DNA of 64,000 nucleotides from an uncultured Collinsella sp. Its GTDB lineage: Bacteria > Actinomycetota > Coriobacteriia > Coriobacteriales > Coriobacteriaceae. This document shows, one piece after another, positions 42,490-50,665 of the stretch (the first letter of the stretch is position 1; each line of letters starts with the position of its first letter). The notes under the pieces were generated by a model. The model did no database searches. It was not told the DNA's origin and was given only the letters and a program-made list of their open reading frames with translations. The translations under genes and the position numbers were made by a program. The stretch covers positions 1 through 64,000 of the forward strand of contig CAUAJB010000001.1 in the NCBI GenBank assembly GCA_958429225.1. Reading direction: 5' to 3'.

Positions 42490-44061
42490 CTAGCCGAGCT
42501 TCCTCAGATAATGGAAGTCGCTCGCGTCATCGCCGGTGAACGCCCCGTGCAGCTCGTCGATAATGTCGGCGGTAGAAGTCATCTGCTGGTACATGTCGGC
42601 GCTTGTGACCCAGACGTTGCCGTTCTTCACGGCTTTGAACTGCGACAATAGCGCGTTTTTGCCTACGAAGTCGTTCAAGGTGGCAACCGATTCGTCGATG
42701 GTGCCGTTGTAGACGATGATGTCGGCATCCTTCGCCGTCGCGTAGAAGCGCTCCATTTCGAGCGTTACTGACGAACCTGACGTCGACGCCGTCTGCGCGT
42801 CATCGAGCGCGTAGCTGCCGCCTGCAAGCTCGATCATCTGCGCCACGTAGTCGCCCGCCCGCCTCGTGACGGCGGCCCCGTTCGAGTTAATGTAGAAATA
42901 CGCCACGGTTTTACCTGACGACGCGAGCCCCGACGTTTGCTCGACGCGGGCCTTCTGCTCGTTGAACAGGTGCGCGGCCTCGTCTTCCTTGTCGAACAGG
43001 ACGCCGAAAAGCTTAATCCACTCGACGCGCCCGAGTGCTTCGGGCTCGCTCGACGACTGTTCGGTGAGCACGACGAGCCCGAGCTTCTGCAGCTTTTCCT
43101 TCACATCGGGCGTGTGGTTGATCATGGTGTTCTCGATGGCGAGCGTGCAGCCCGAGGCCGATATTCGCTCGTAGTCGGGCGCGCTGTACTTGCCGCCGTA
43201 GGCGATCGCCCCACTTTCGAGCGCGCTTTTGAAGCGCGCGACCGAGCAATCGTCGGCCTTCGTGCCCGACATTAAGATATTGTCGTTCGCATCGAGCGCG
43301 TCGACCAGGCACATCGTTGCCGACGACACGAGGTACACCTTGTCGGCGGGGCGCCTTATGACCGCGATGTCGGAGCTCAACCCATCAGGTACCTTCGCAT
43401 CTTGCGGCACCACGAGGAAGCGCTCCCCGTTCGAAACGCAGATAAGCCGCAGGCCGCCTTCGTACTCGTCGACAGTGAAGTGCTTGGCGTATTCAAGCTG
43501 AAGCGCCCCCGTCGGCTCCCAGCCGCAGCCCAAATCGGCGTTGTGGAAGTCGGCCGCGGCGCTTGAAGCCGTTACCGCAGGGGAACCGCCGCTTGCATCG
43601 TCGCCCGATTTCTCCTTCATGGTGGATGAGTCGAAGTAGAGCGTGTAGTCGATGGTGTGCGGCGTCGACATGGCGACGGTCTCGGCCGACACGGCGATGT
43701 CCTCGTCGAGCGTGACGGGTATCTCGAATGTGGAGTTGCCGCCGTCGTTTACAGGCGCGTAGTCCACGCCGTCGACGGTCATTTTGTCGTAGTTCGAACT
43801 CAACCAGGTGATGGTCGCGGTGTAGGTGTCGCCATCCTTCACAATTGTGGTGGGTGAGGCGATGCTTGCGCGCCCTGACCCGCCGGAAAGCGAGACGCTC
43901 ACAGTGTATTCCTGAGAGCCCGCCGTGCCACCGGTCGCGTTCGGGCTCGCACTGCACCCCGCGAAGGGAAGCGCGAACAGGGCGACGAGAACGCAGGCGA
44001 TCGCGCGCACCGCGATGCTGCGACGCTTCCTGCTTTCCCCCTTGGGAAGAATCGACCGCAT
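42490..44061 (-). CDS. Substrate-binding lipoprotein with N-terminal beta-sandwich-like domain
   Basis: A 523-residue protein with a lipoprotein signal (lipobox FAGC, about residues 33-36). Residues about 50-145 look like a separate beta-rich domain containing SSNYDKMTVDGVDY and ending TPHTIDYTLYFD, reminiscent of NEAT haem-binding or related domains. The remainder (about 170-523) fits the type III periplasmic binding fold of FecB/BtuF, with an ADIIVYNGT segment near residue 450. It is longer than usual BtuF proteins because of the extra domain. Translationally linked to the upstream lipoprotein gene and downstream permease. The ligand (corrinoid, haem or cobalt chelate) cannot be set from sequence. 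Confidence 0.8.
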   Translation of the reverse strand: MRSILPKGESRKRRSIAVRAIACVLVALFALPFAGCSASPNATGGTAGSQEYTVSVSLSGGSGRASIASPTTIVKDGDTYTATITWLSSNYDKMTVDGVDYAPVNDGGNSTFEIPVTLDEDIAVSAETVAMSTPHTIDYTLYFDSSTMKEKSGDDASGGSPAVTASSAAADFHNADLGCGWEPTGALQLEYAKHFTVDEYEGGLRLICVSNGERFLVVPQDAKVPDGLSSDIAVIRRPADKVYLVSSATMCLVDALDANDNILMSGTKADDCSVARFKSALESGAIAYGGKYSAPDYERISASGCTLAIENTMINHTPDVKEKLQKLGLVVLTEQSSSEPEALGRVEWIKLFGVLFDKEDEAAHLFNEQKARVEQTSGLASSGKTVAYFYINSNGAAVTRRAGDYVAQMIELAGGSYALDDAQTASTSGSSVTLEMERFYATAKDADIIVYNGTIDESVATLNDFVGKNALLSQFKAVKNGNVWVTSADMYQQMTSTADIIDELHGAFTGDDASDFHYLRKLG

Positions 44062-44065
44062 GGCG

Positions 44066-44599
44066 TTACTTCAGTGCGTCGGCGCGCAGATCGACGCCGG
44101 CGGATTTGAACACGAGCGTGCGGTCGTACCACTGCTCTTTTCTAATACTCCACGCGGCGCAGGCGGTGTCCTCGTCGAGCGCTTCAACGGGTACGTCGTA
44201 GGTGTACTTGCCTTCCGCGTTTTCCACATAGGGGATGAAGTCGGCCTCGCTCGCGGCGGCAGCCTCGTCGCCCGTGCCCATGAAGAGCTTGCCGTAGCCC
44301 GTGCCGGAAAGTGTCATCACGCAGTGCATGGAGCCGTTTTCCACGATGAGCTGGGCGTCCACAATCCTGAACATGTTCGAGCTGGAATCTACGGTGATCG
44401 GATAGGTGCCGTCGGCCACCTTGTCGGCGGTGATGGGGGCAGCGCTTGCGCCCTCGGGCGCATCGGCCGCCTGTTCGGTCTTTTCCTGGGAATCGGCATC
44501 GCTTGCCTTTGCGTTGTCGATTGAATTTCCGCCGCAGCCGGCGAGCGAGAACGCGAAAAGCGCCGCCGACAGGGCGAAGGCGAGGGTTGTCTGCAACAT
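44066..44599 (-). CDS. Small lipoprotein related to the binding-protein N-domain
   Basis: A 177-residue lipoprotein with lipobox LAGC at about residues 18-21, an acidic low-complexity spacer and a single beta-rich domain (about 60-175). That domain has the same order of features as the N-terminal domain of the protein at 42490: a YPITVDSSSNMFRI opening, TLSGTGYGKLFMG in the middle and EQWYDRTLVF at the end. The family is often found beside FecCD importers in gut anaerobes; its function is unknown to me. A haem- or corrinoid-capturing cell-surface protein is a reasonable guess. ATG 44599 follows AAAGGA. Confidence 0.7.
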   Translation of the reverse strand: MLQTTLAFALSAALFAFSLAGCGGNSIDNAKASDADSQEKTEQAADAPEGASAAPITADKVADGTYPITVDSSSNMFRIVDAQLIVENGSMHCVMTLSGTGYGKLFMGTGDEAAAASEADFIPYVENAEGKYTYDVPVEALDEDTACAAWSIRKEQWYDRTLVFKSAGVDLRADALK

Positions 44600-44661
44600 G
44601 GAGGGGTTCCTTTCAATCGCTTCGACCGCCCGCGCCGTGCGGTGGGCGGGCGGGATGCGAA

Positions 44662-44708
44662 TGCAACGGGCATGCGCCGTCGGTCGGGGAAGGCGCATGC
44701 CCGTTGCA
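44662..44708. terminator. 17-bp hairpin between chelatase and lipoprotein genes
   Basis: Perfect stem TGCAACGGGCATGCGCC with its complement at 44692-44708 and a 13-nt loop. No T run follows, so it may attenuate or protect the mRNA rather than fully terminate. Confidence 0.6.
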
Positions 44709-44743
44709 CGGGGACGCGACCGGCGCCCCCGTGCGCGGCGAGT

Positions 44744-45670
44744 TTACAGCTTGGCGATGGCGTCGTCCACGTGCGAGACGTAGATGTCGTCGACCGCGAC
44801 GTTCTGTCCCAGACCCTGGAGCAGGCACGTCACTTCGAAGCCGGCGGCCACGAACTTCGCAGCCCAGCTGTCGGGGTCGGTCTCGTCTGCCATGTCGTTG
44901 TTCGCGTGGTCGCCCGCGACCACCATGAACGGCGCGAGCACGGCCTTCTTGTAGCCTGCGGCGCTCGCGGCGGCGATAACATCCTCGCAGGTCGGTTCAG
45001 CCTCGACGGTGCCGACGAAGAACTGCGTCAAGCCCTCGTTCTTAAACACTTCCTGCATCTTGGCATAGTCGGCGTTGGAATCGGCTTCGGTGCCGTGGCC
45101 CATGAGGCACAGCGCCGTCTTGCCGTCGTCGAAGGACGCCATGTTCTCCTTAATGGCTGCGGCCACCTTCTTGTAGTCGTCGTCGGAGGTGAGCAGCGGG
45201 TCGCCGAGCGAGATCTTATCGAACTTGTCGGCGTACTTGTCGAGCTCGTCTTTCACGTCGGTGTATTCCAGGCCGCCCATGAGATGCGTCGGCTGCACGA
45301 CGATTTCCTTCACGCCGTCTTCCACGCAGCGGTCGAGCGCCTCGGTCATGTTGTCGATCGTGATACCGTCGCGCTTCTTCAGCTTGTCGATGATGATCTG
45401 CGCGGTGAAGGCGCGGCGGATGTCGTAGTCCTGCCAGTACTTCTCGCGGATAGCGTCTTCGATGGCGCCGATGGTGATGTGGCGCGAGTCGTTGTAGCTC
45501 GTGCCGAAGCTCGTGACGAGGATGACCGGCTTCACGGCCTTCTCCTTTTCACTCGATTTCTCGGAACTCGTGGAGGTGTTGGAGCAGCCCGCGAGCGCGA
45601 CTCCGGCGAGCGCGACGGCTCCGGTTGCTGCGGCGCCCATGAAGCCGCGGCGTGACATCTGGTCGGACAT
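44744..45670 (-). CDS. cbiK: Exported CbiK-type sirohydrochlorin cobaltochelatase (Tat lipoprotein)
   Basis: A 308-residue class II chelatase that would insert Co2+ into sirohydrochlorin. The family histidines are visible in VQPTHLMGG (near residue 148), LMGHGTE (near 195) and VAGDHANND (near 265). The N-terminus has a twin-arginine motif SRRGFMG and a lipobox LAGC near residue 28, followed by a Ser/Glu/Lys linker, so the enzyme is predicted to be exported folded and lipid-anchored. The nearest known parallel is the periplasmic CbiK of Desulfovibrio. ATG 45670 follows AGGAAAGGA. It is the first gene behind a cobalamin riboswitch. Confidence 0.88.
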   Translation of the reverse strand: MSDQMSRRGFMGAAATGAVALAGVALAGCSNTSTSSEKSSEKEKAVKPVILVTSFGTSYNDSRHITIGAIEDAIREKYWQDYDIRRAFTAQIIIDKLKKRDGITIDNMTEALDRCVEDGVKEIVVQPTHLMGGLEYTDVKDELDKYADKFDKISLGDPLLTSDDDYKKVAAAIKENMASFDDGKTALCLMGHGTEADSNADYAKMQEVFKNEGLTQFFVGTVEAEPTCEDVIAAASAAGYKKAVLAPFMVVAGDHANNDMADETDPDSWAAKFVAAGFEVTCLLQGLGQNVAVDDIYVSHVDDAIAKL

Positions 45671-45786
45671 GGTTTTTCCTTTCCTCGGTTTGCCGGTCCC
45701 CCGGCGACAGTTGCTTGTCGGCACAAGCGAAAGAAAAGCGCACCCCTCGGGGTTCACAAGGAGCTAACGCCACGGCGATGCCGTGA

Positions 45787-45905
45787 GGAAAAGGCGAAGC
45801 AGTCTGGCTTGGGGCGCGAGGCGGTTCGCCCGCGCGTCCTATACAGTAATGTCCCTTGCCCAGGATTCCCACCTGGTTCCCTCCGCAAGCCAGCGCGGGC
45901 TGTGC
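45787..45905 (-). promoter_or_regulatory. Cobalamin riboswitch
   Basis: Reading the minus strand, the RNA has GGGAACCAGGTGGGAATCC (ending near 45863), GGGACATTACTGT (45844-45856) and, 30 nt later, a B12-box-like AAGCCAGACTGCTTCGCC (45792-45809). These are the conserved core pieces of the class I cobalamin aptamer in correct order. It lies in the leader of cbiK, 117 bp from the start codon. Binding of adenosylcobalamin would turn the chelatase-transporter operon off. Confidence 0.87.
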
Positions 45906-46128
45906 GGGCGCCGCGCCGGTCATTTCCTTTTATCCGATTGTCATATGCTCGTTGCCGAAACTTTTACTATGATAGTGGGCACTTGTGAACGTGTCAAAGC
46001 CAGGGCGGGCGGCATTGCGCCTCCTGCCTGCGTATTTGCGCCGATTGCCGCCGCAGGCGCCGTGTTTTGTCCGCTGCGCGAATGGCGGCGTAAACGGTTG
46101 CGATGAGAAACGGGAAGGGAAGGCTCGG
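45906..46128. other. Divergent promoter region of the cobalamin block
   Basis: This gap separates the leftward riboswitch operon from the rightward biosynthesis operon. AT-rich DNA at 45925-45985 (TTATCCGATTGTCATATG, ACTTTTACTATGATAG) probably holds both promoters; TATGAT at 45968-45973 is a candidate -10 for the rightward operon. A GC-rich hairpin zone at about 46008-46065 precedes cbiF. No second cobalamin aptamer is recognised for the plus strand. Confidence 0.5.
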
Positions 46129-46920
46129 ATGATTCATATCGTTGGCGCAGGCTCGGGCGCCGCCGACCTTATCACGCTGCGCGGGGCGCGCCTTCTGCGC
46201 GCGGCCGACGTGGTCGTTTGGGCGGGGAGCCTTGTGAACCCCGAGCTGCTCGCCGAGTGCAAGGAATCCTGCGTCGTCTACGACAGCGCGCACATGACCT
46301 TGGAGGAAGTGCTCGACGTGATGTGCGCGGCGGATGCACGGGGCGAGGAAGTGGTGCGCCTGCACACGGGCGACCCGTGCCTGTACGGCGCCATCCAGGA
46401 GCAGATGGACGCACTCGACGCGCGCGGCGTGGACTACGAGGTGGTGCCCGGCGTGTCGAGCTTTTGCGGTGCCGCGGCGGCGCTTCGCCAGGAATACACG
46501 CTGCCGGGAATCAGCCAGTCGGTCGTGATCACGCGGCTTTCCGGGCGCACCCCCATGCCCGCGGGCGAGGGCATGCGCACCATGGCGGAAAGCGGCTCGA
46601 CTATGGTCATCTTCTTGAGCTCGGGTATGCTCGCCGAGCTTTCCGCCGAGCTTTTGGCCGCGGGCCGCAGCTCCGACGAGCCGGCGGCGCTCGTGTACAA
46701 GGCGACCTGGCCTGAGGAGCGCGTGGTGCGCTGCACAGTGGGCACGCTCGCCGATGCGGGTGCGCGAGAGGGCATCGACCGCACGGCGCTCGTGGTGGTG
46801 GGCCGCGTGCTCGGAGCTCGCGGTGGGCTTGCGCACGACGGCGCGCAAGCGGAGTCGTACGAGCGCAGCAAGCTTTACGACCCTTCGTTTGCCACGGGGT
46901 ATCGGAAGGCGAGCAGCTAG
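46129..46920 (+). CDS. cbiF: Cobalt-precorrin-4 C11-methyltransferase
   Basis: Methylates C11 of cobalt-precorrin-4 with SAM. The 263-residue protein starts IHIVGAGSGAADLITLRGA, the family nucleotide loop, and has VWAGSLVNPELL near residue 34, HTGDPCLYG near 85 and PGVSSFCGAAAAL near 112, all typical of CbiF/CobM. ATG 46129 follows GGAAGGGAAGG; the longer upstream frame has no family similarity. It opens the 17-gene biosynthesis operon. Confidence 0.95.
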   Translation: MIHIVGAGSGAADLITLRGARLLRAADVVVWAGSLVNPELLAECKESCVVYDSAHMTLEEVLDVMCAADARGEEVVRLHTGDPCLYGAIQEQMDALDARGVDYEVVPGVSSFCGAAAALRQEYTLPGISQSVVITRLSGRTPMPAGEGMRTMAESGSTMVIFLSSGMLAELSAELLAAGRSSDEPAALVYKATWPEERVVRCTVGTLADAGAREGIDRTALVVVGRVLGARGGLAHDGAQAESYERSKLYDPSFATGYRKASS

Positions 46921-46921
46921 C

Positions 46922-48106
46922 GTGGCCTTCGAGCACTACATATATACCGGGACGACCCGCCTGCGCTGCGGCTATACCACGGGGAGCTGCGCCACGCTCG
47001 CGGCGAAGGCGGCCTGCGAGATGCTCTTGTCACGAAAGCCCGTCGGCCACGTGTCGATCGTCACCCCCGGCGGGCTGCCCGTCGAGACGGACGTGGTCGA
47101 TGCATGCATCGGCGAGGGGTGCGCCCAGTGCGCCGTGCAAAAGGACGCAGGCGACGACGCCGATGTGACCGACGGCGTGCTCGTGTACGCGCGCGTGGAA
47201 CATGCGGGGTCGGGCACGGGCGCTGCGGGCAGCAAGGGCGTGCCCACGCGCGAATCGGAAGTTTCCGTCGATGGCGGCGTGGGCGTGGGGCGCGTGACGT
47301 TGCCCGGGCTCGAGCAGCCAGTGGGGGCGGCCGCCATCAACGCGACGCCGCGCGCGATGATCACTTCGGCGGTGCGCGAGGTGTGCGCCGCGCACGGCTT
47401 TTCTGGAAATATTGCTGTGACGATTTCGGTACCCGAGGGTGTTGCCCTTGCCGAAAAGACCTTCAACCCGCACCTGGGGATAGAGGGCGGCATCTCCATC
47501 CTGGGCACGACGGGCATCGTCGAGCCGCGCAGCCTCGCTGCCTTGCGCGACAGCATCGAGCTCGAGATCCGGCAGCATGCGGCTATGGGGCGGCGCGGAG
47601 TCGTGCTCACGCCCGGCAACTACGGCGAGCAGTTCATCTCGGGGCATTTTCACCTAAACGGAGCGCCGGTGGTCTTCATCTCCAACTTTGTGGGCGATGC
47701 GATTGATTGCTGCGTTCGCGAGGGATTTACCAATGTCCTTCTTGTGGGACACATCGGCAAGCTGGTGAAGGTCGCTGGCGGCATCATGGACACCCATTCG
47801 CGTACCGCCGACTGCCGCGCGGAGATTCTGGCCGCCCACGCGGCCTTGGCCGGCGCGGGCGCGAAGACCGTGCGCGAGATCATGTCTTCGGTCACGACCA
47901 CGGCGGCGCTCGAGGTAATCGAGGCCGCCGGCGTGGGGGACGCTGCGCGCGCCTCGCTCGCTGCGGCAACCGAGGACAGGTTGCGCCGCCGCGCGGCGGG
48001 CGCATGCGATATCGCCGCGGTCGTGTTCGACGCCGGGCGCCGCGAGCTTTTCCGTACGTCGGGCGCCGATGCAGTTATCGGGGAATTGGGGGTGACGTAT
48101 GAGTAA
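46922..48106 (+). CDS. cbiD: Cobalt-precorrin-5B C1-methyltransferase
   Basis: Methylates C1 in the anaerobic branch, a step specific to cobalt-first pathways. The 394-residue protein begins with the family signature LRCGYTTGSCATLAAKAA near residue 13 and includes VTLPGLEQPVGAAAINATPR near 120 and TPGNYGEQF near 222. GTG 46922 starts one base after the cbiF stop. It overlaps cbiL by 8 bp. Presence of cbiD marks the oxygen-independent pathway. Confidence 0.95.
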   Translation: MAFEHYIYTGTTRLRCGYTTGSCATLAAKAACEMLLSRKPVGHVSIVTPGGLPVETDVVDACIGEGCAQCAVQKDAGDDADVTDGVLVYARVEHAGSGTGAAGSKGVPTRESEVSVDGGVGVGRVTLPGLEQPVGAAAINATPRAMITSAVREVCAAHGFSGNIAVTISVPEGVALAEKTFNPHLGIEGGISILGTTGIVEPRSLAALRDSIELEIRQHAAMGRRGVVLTPGNYGEQFISGHFHLNGAPVVFISNFVGDAIDCCVREGFTNVLLVGHIGKLVKVAGGIMDTHSRTADCRAEILAAHAALAGAGAKTVREIMSSVTTTAALEVIEAAGVGDAARASLAAATEDRLRRRAAGACDIAAVVFDAGRRELFRTSGADAVIGELGVTYE

Positions 48107-48788
48107 AGGCGTGCTGTACGGGGTGGGAACGGGGCCTGGCGACCCCGAGCTGCTCACGATCAAGGCCGTCCGCACAATCGAATCGTGTCCGGTCATCGCC
48201 GCGCCGCAGACGGCGGACGGGGCCATGGTCGCGCTCGATATCGTGCGCGGCGCCGTCGACCTTACAGGCAAGACGGTGATCCCCGTGCGGTTCTCGATGA
48301 CGCGCGACGCCGAGCGCCGCGCGGCCGAGCATGCCTCGCTTGTTCGCGAGCTTGTCGCGCACCTGGATGCGGCCCGCGACGTCGCGCTGCTGAACCTGGG
48401 GGACCCGAGCATCTACGCCACCTTCCAGCGCATAGCGCCCGACGTGCGCGCCCGCGGGTTCGAGGCGCGTGCCATTCCCGGCGTGCCGAGCTTCTGCGCG
48501 GTCGCCGCGGCGCTCGAGCGCGACCTCACGCCCGAGATGTCGTCGCCTCTGCATATCGTGCCCGGCGGCTACGACGACGTGCGCCGCGCAATCGGCTGGC
48601 CGGGGACGAAGGTGATCATGAAGGCGCGCCGTTCGCTTGCGGACACGAAGCGCATCCTTCGCGAGGAGGGCGCCTTCGACGGTGCCGAGCTCGTAGAGGA
48701 CTGTGGGCTTCCGGGCGAGCGCGTGTACCGCTCGCTCGACGATGTGCCCGATCGGGGCAGCTACTTCTCGACGATGGTGGTGCGCTAG
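48099..48788 (+). CDS. cbiL: Cobalt-precorrin-2 C20-methyltransferase
   Basis: Adds the C20 methyl that is later lost on ring contraction. The 229-residue protein has LYGVGTGPGDPELLTIKAVR near residue 6, DPSIYATFQRI near residue 103 and PGVPSFCAVAAAL near 127, the CobI/CbiL pattern. It overlaps cbiD by 8 bp and its TAG is directly followed by the cbiG ATG. Confidence 0.95.
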   Translation: MSKGVLYGVGTGPGDPELLTIKAVRTIESCPVIAAPQTADGAMVALDIVRGAVDLTGKTVIPVRFSMTRDAERRAAEHASLVRELVAHLDAARDVALLNLGDPSIYATFQRIAPDVRARGFEARAIPGVPSFCAVAAALERDLTPEMSSPLHIVPGGYDDVRRAIGWPGTKVIMKARRSLADTKRILREEGAFDGAELVEDCGLPGERVYRSLDDVPDRGSYFSTMVVR

Positions 48789-49922
48789 ATGAGGGTTTCC
48801 TGCATAGCGTTCACTGAGAGGGGGTATGCGTTGGCGGAGCGCACCGCACGCGCGCTTTCCGATTGCGCGCAGACAGGTGAAGATGATCCTGGCTGGGACG
48901 TTTCCGTTTCACGCGGGTTCGGCGAGGGGAAGGCCGACTTGCGCGCATGGACGGCGCTCGCGTGGGAAGCGTCGGACGCGCTTCTGTTCGTGGGCGCGGC
49001 GGGCATCGCCGTGCGGGCGATCGCGCCGCATGTCGCCTCGAAGGCAACCGATTCCGCGGTTGTGGCGATCGACGAGGCGGGGCGCTTTGCCGTCCCGCTT
49101 TTGTCGGGGCATTTGGGCGGCGCGAACGAGCTTGCGCAAACTGTGGCACGCGCGGCAGGGGCCATCCCCGTCATCACCACGGCGACCGACGTCCGCGGCG
49201 TGTGGGCGGTGGATACGTGGGCGCGCCGTGCGGGTCTCGCCGTTTCGAATCCCGAAGCCATCAAGCGAGTGTCGGCGCGGCTGCTTTCGGGCGGGCGCGT
49301 GGCGCTCTATTCCGACATGCCGATTTCGGGACAGCCGCCTAAGGGGGTTGACATTGCGTCAAACCGCGCTCGGGCCGATATCGTCGTGTCGCCGTTCGCT
49401 GGCGCGAATGCAGGTGCGTCCGTTCGCGCGGCGGAGACAACGGGCGAGGTCGTGCCCGCCGGTGAGACGGGGAAGCCGGCGGGCGTGCGGGCGCAGGCGC
49501 CTGCGCCCGAGCCGCTTTGCCTTGTCGTGCCCTGCATCGTTGCGGGCATAGGGTGCCGTCGCGGTGCGTGCGCCGAAGCGATTGGGGAGGCGTTTCTTCT
49601 CGCGTGCGGGCAGGCGGGCATCTCGCCTTCGGCCGTGCGCGAGGCGGCGACGATCGACGTGAAGGCGCACGAGGAGGGTCTGCTCGCCTTCTGCCGCGCG
49701 CGCAATATCCCGCTTGCGACGTATTCCGCAGAGGAGTTGTCGCAGGTCGAAGGCAGCGTTTCGCCATCTGATTTCGTGCGCGCGACGGTGGGGGTCGACA
49801 ACGTGTGCGAGCGCGCGGCGCTCGCGGACGGGGGCAAACTTATCTTCCCAAAGCTCGCTCACGGCGGCGTGACCGTCGCGTTTTCCAAGGTAACTATCGA
49901 ACTTTCGTTTAAGGAGCGGTGA
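48789..49922 (+). CDS. cbiG: Cobalt-precorrin-5A hydrolase
   Basis: Opens the ring-A delta-lactone and releases acetaldehyde in the anaerobic pathway. The 377-residue protein has the CbiG N-domain with LLFVGAAGIAVRAIAPHVASK near residue 58 and LLSGHLGGANELA near 98. A Pro/Ala-rich linker (about 205-240) leads to the C-domain with GIGCRRGACAEAI near 252. The linker is longer than I would expect. It overlaps cbiH by one base. Confidence 0.93.
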   Translation: MRVSCIAFTERGYALAERTARALSDCAQTGEDDPGWDVSVSRGFGEGKADLRAWTALAWEASDALLFVGAAGIAVRAIAPHVASKATDSAVVAIDEAGRFAVPLLSGHLGGANELAQTVARAAGAIPVITTATDVRGVWAVDTWARRAGLAVSNPEAIKRVSARLLSGGRVALYSDMPISGQPPKGVDIASNRARADIVVSPFAGANAGASVRAAETTGEVVPAGETGKPAGVRAQAPAPEPLCLVVPCIVAGIGCRRGACAEAIGEAFLLACGQAGISPSAVREAATIDVKAHEEGLLAFCRARNIPLATYSAEELSQVEGSVSPSDFVRATVGVDNVCERAALADGGKLIFPKLAHGGVTVAFSKVTIELSFKER

Positions 49923-50665
49923 TGGGAAAGCTCTTCGTGGTGGGGATCGGCCCGGGCGGCCCCGACGGCATGACGATTGCGGCTCGGCGCGCGCTCGAGG
50001 CGGCCGACACCGTTGTGGGGTACACGAAATACGTGGAGCTCGCGCTCGCCGCCGTGCCCGACGTGGCGCATCTCGCGACGCCGATGATGCACGAGGTCGA
50101 ACGGTGCCGCCTGGCGCTTTCGCGTGCGCAGAGCGGAGAAGCCGTGGCGCTCGTGTGCAGCGGTGACGCGGGCGTGTACGGCATGGCGAGCCCCGTGCTG
50201 GAGCTTGCGGAGGACTACCCCGATGTAGACGTGGAAGTTATCGCCGGGGCCACCGCGGCTCAAAGCGGGTCGGCGGTGCTCGGCGCCCCGCTTGCCCACG
50301 ACTTCGCGGTCGTGTCGCTCTCCGACTTGCTCACGCCGTGGGAGGTCATCGAGCGCAGGCTCGCCGCCGTGGCGATCGCCGACTTCTGCATCTGTTTGTA
50401 CAACCCGCGCAGCAGAAAGCGCGCCGACAGGCTCTCGCGCGCGGCGAAGATTATGCTCGAATGGAAGGCCCCCGACACGCTCTGCGGTTGGGTACGCAAC
50501 ATCGGGCGCGAGGGGCAGCAGTCGGGCATGTGCAGGCTCTCCGAGCTGGGGGAGCTCGATGCAGACATGTTCACCACCGTGTTCGTCGGCAACGCGGGCA
50601 CGAAGCGCGTAGGCGGCCGTATGGTCACGCCGCGCGGGTATCGGGAGATTCCATGCGAAAGGTAA
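49922..50665 (+). CDS. cbiH: Cobalt-factor III / precorrin-3B C17-methyltransferase
   Basis: Methylates C17 and drives ring contraction. The 247-residue protein has VVGIGPGGPDGMTIAARRAL near residue 6, TVVGYTKYVEL near 31, SGDAGVYGMASPVLEL near 80 and LLTPWEVIERRL near 135, typical of CobJ/CbiH. ATG 49922 overlaps the cbiG stop (TGATG) and follows AAGGAGCGG. It overlaps cbiET by 13 bp. Confidence 0.95.
   Translation: MGKLFVVGIGPGGPDGMTIAARRALEAADTVVGYTKYVELALAAVPDVAHLATPMMHEVERCRLALSRAQSGEAVALVCSGDAGVYGMASPVLELAEDYPDVDVEVIAGATAAQSGSAVLGAPLAHDFAVVSLSDLLTPWEVIERRLAAVAIADFCICLYNPRSRKRADRLSRAAKIMLEWKAPDTLCGWVRNIGREGQQSGMCRLSELGELDADMFTTVFVGNAGTKRVGGRMVTPRGYREIPCER

Noticed and set aside
45671..45757. 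Longer N-terminus for the exported chelatase
   Set aside because: It would place 29 residues before the Tat signal; ATG 45670 has a ribosome site and gives a normal signal peptide.
46000..46070. AAAGCCAGGGCGG as a B12 box of a second riboswitch on the plus strand
   Set aside because: The other conserved aptamer pieces (GGTGNGAATCC and the ACTGT segment) are absent before it.
45985..46128. Longer N-terminus for cbiF
   Set aside because: The additional 48 codons are Arg/Pro/Ala-rich without family similarity, while ATG 46129 has a good ribosome site and opens the conserved SAM loop.
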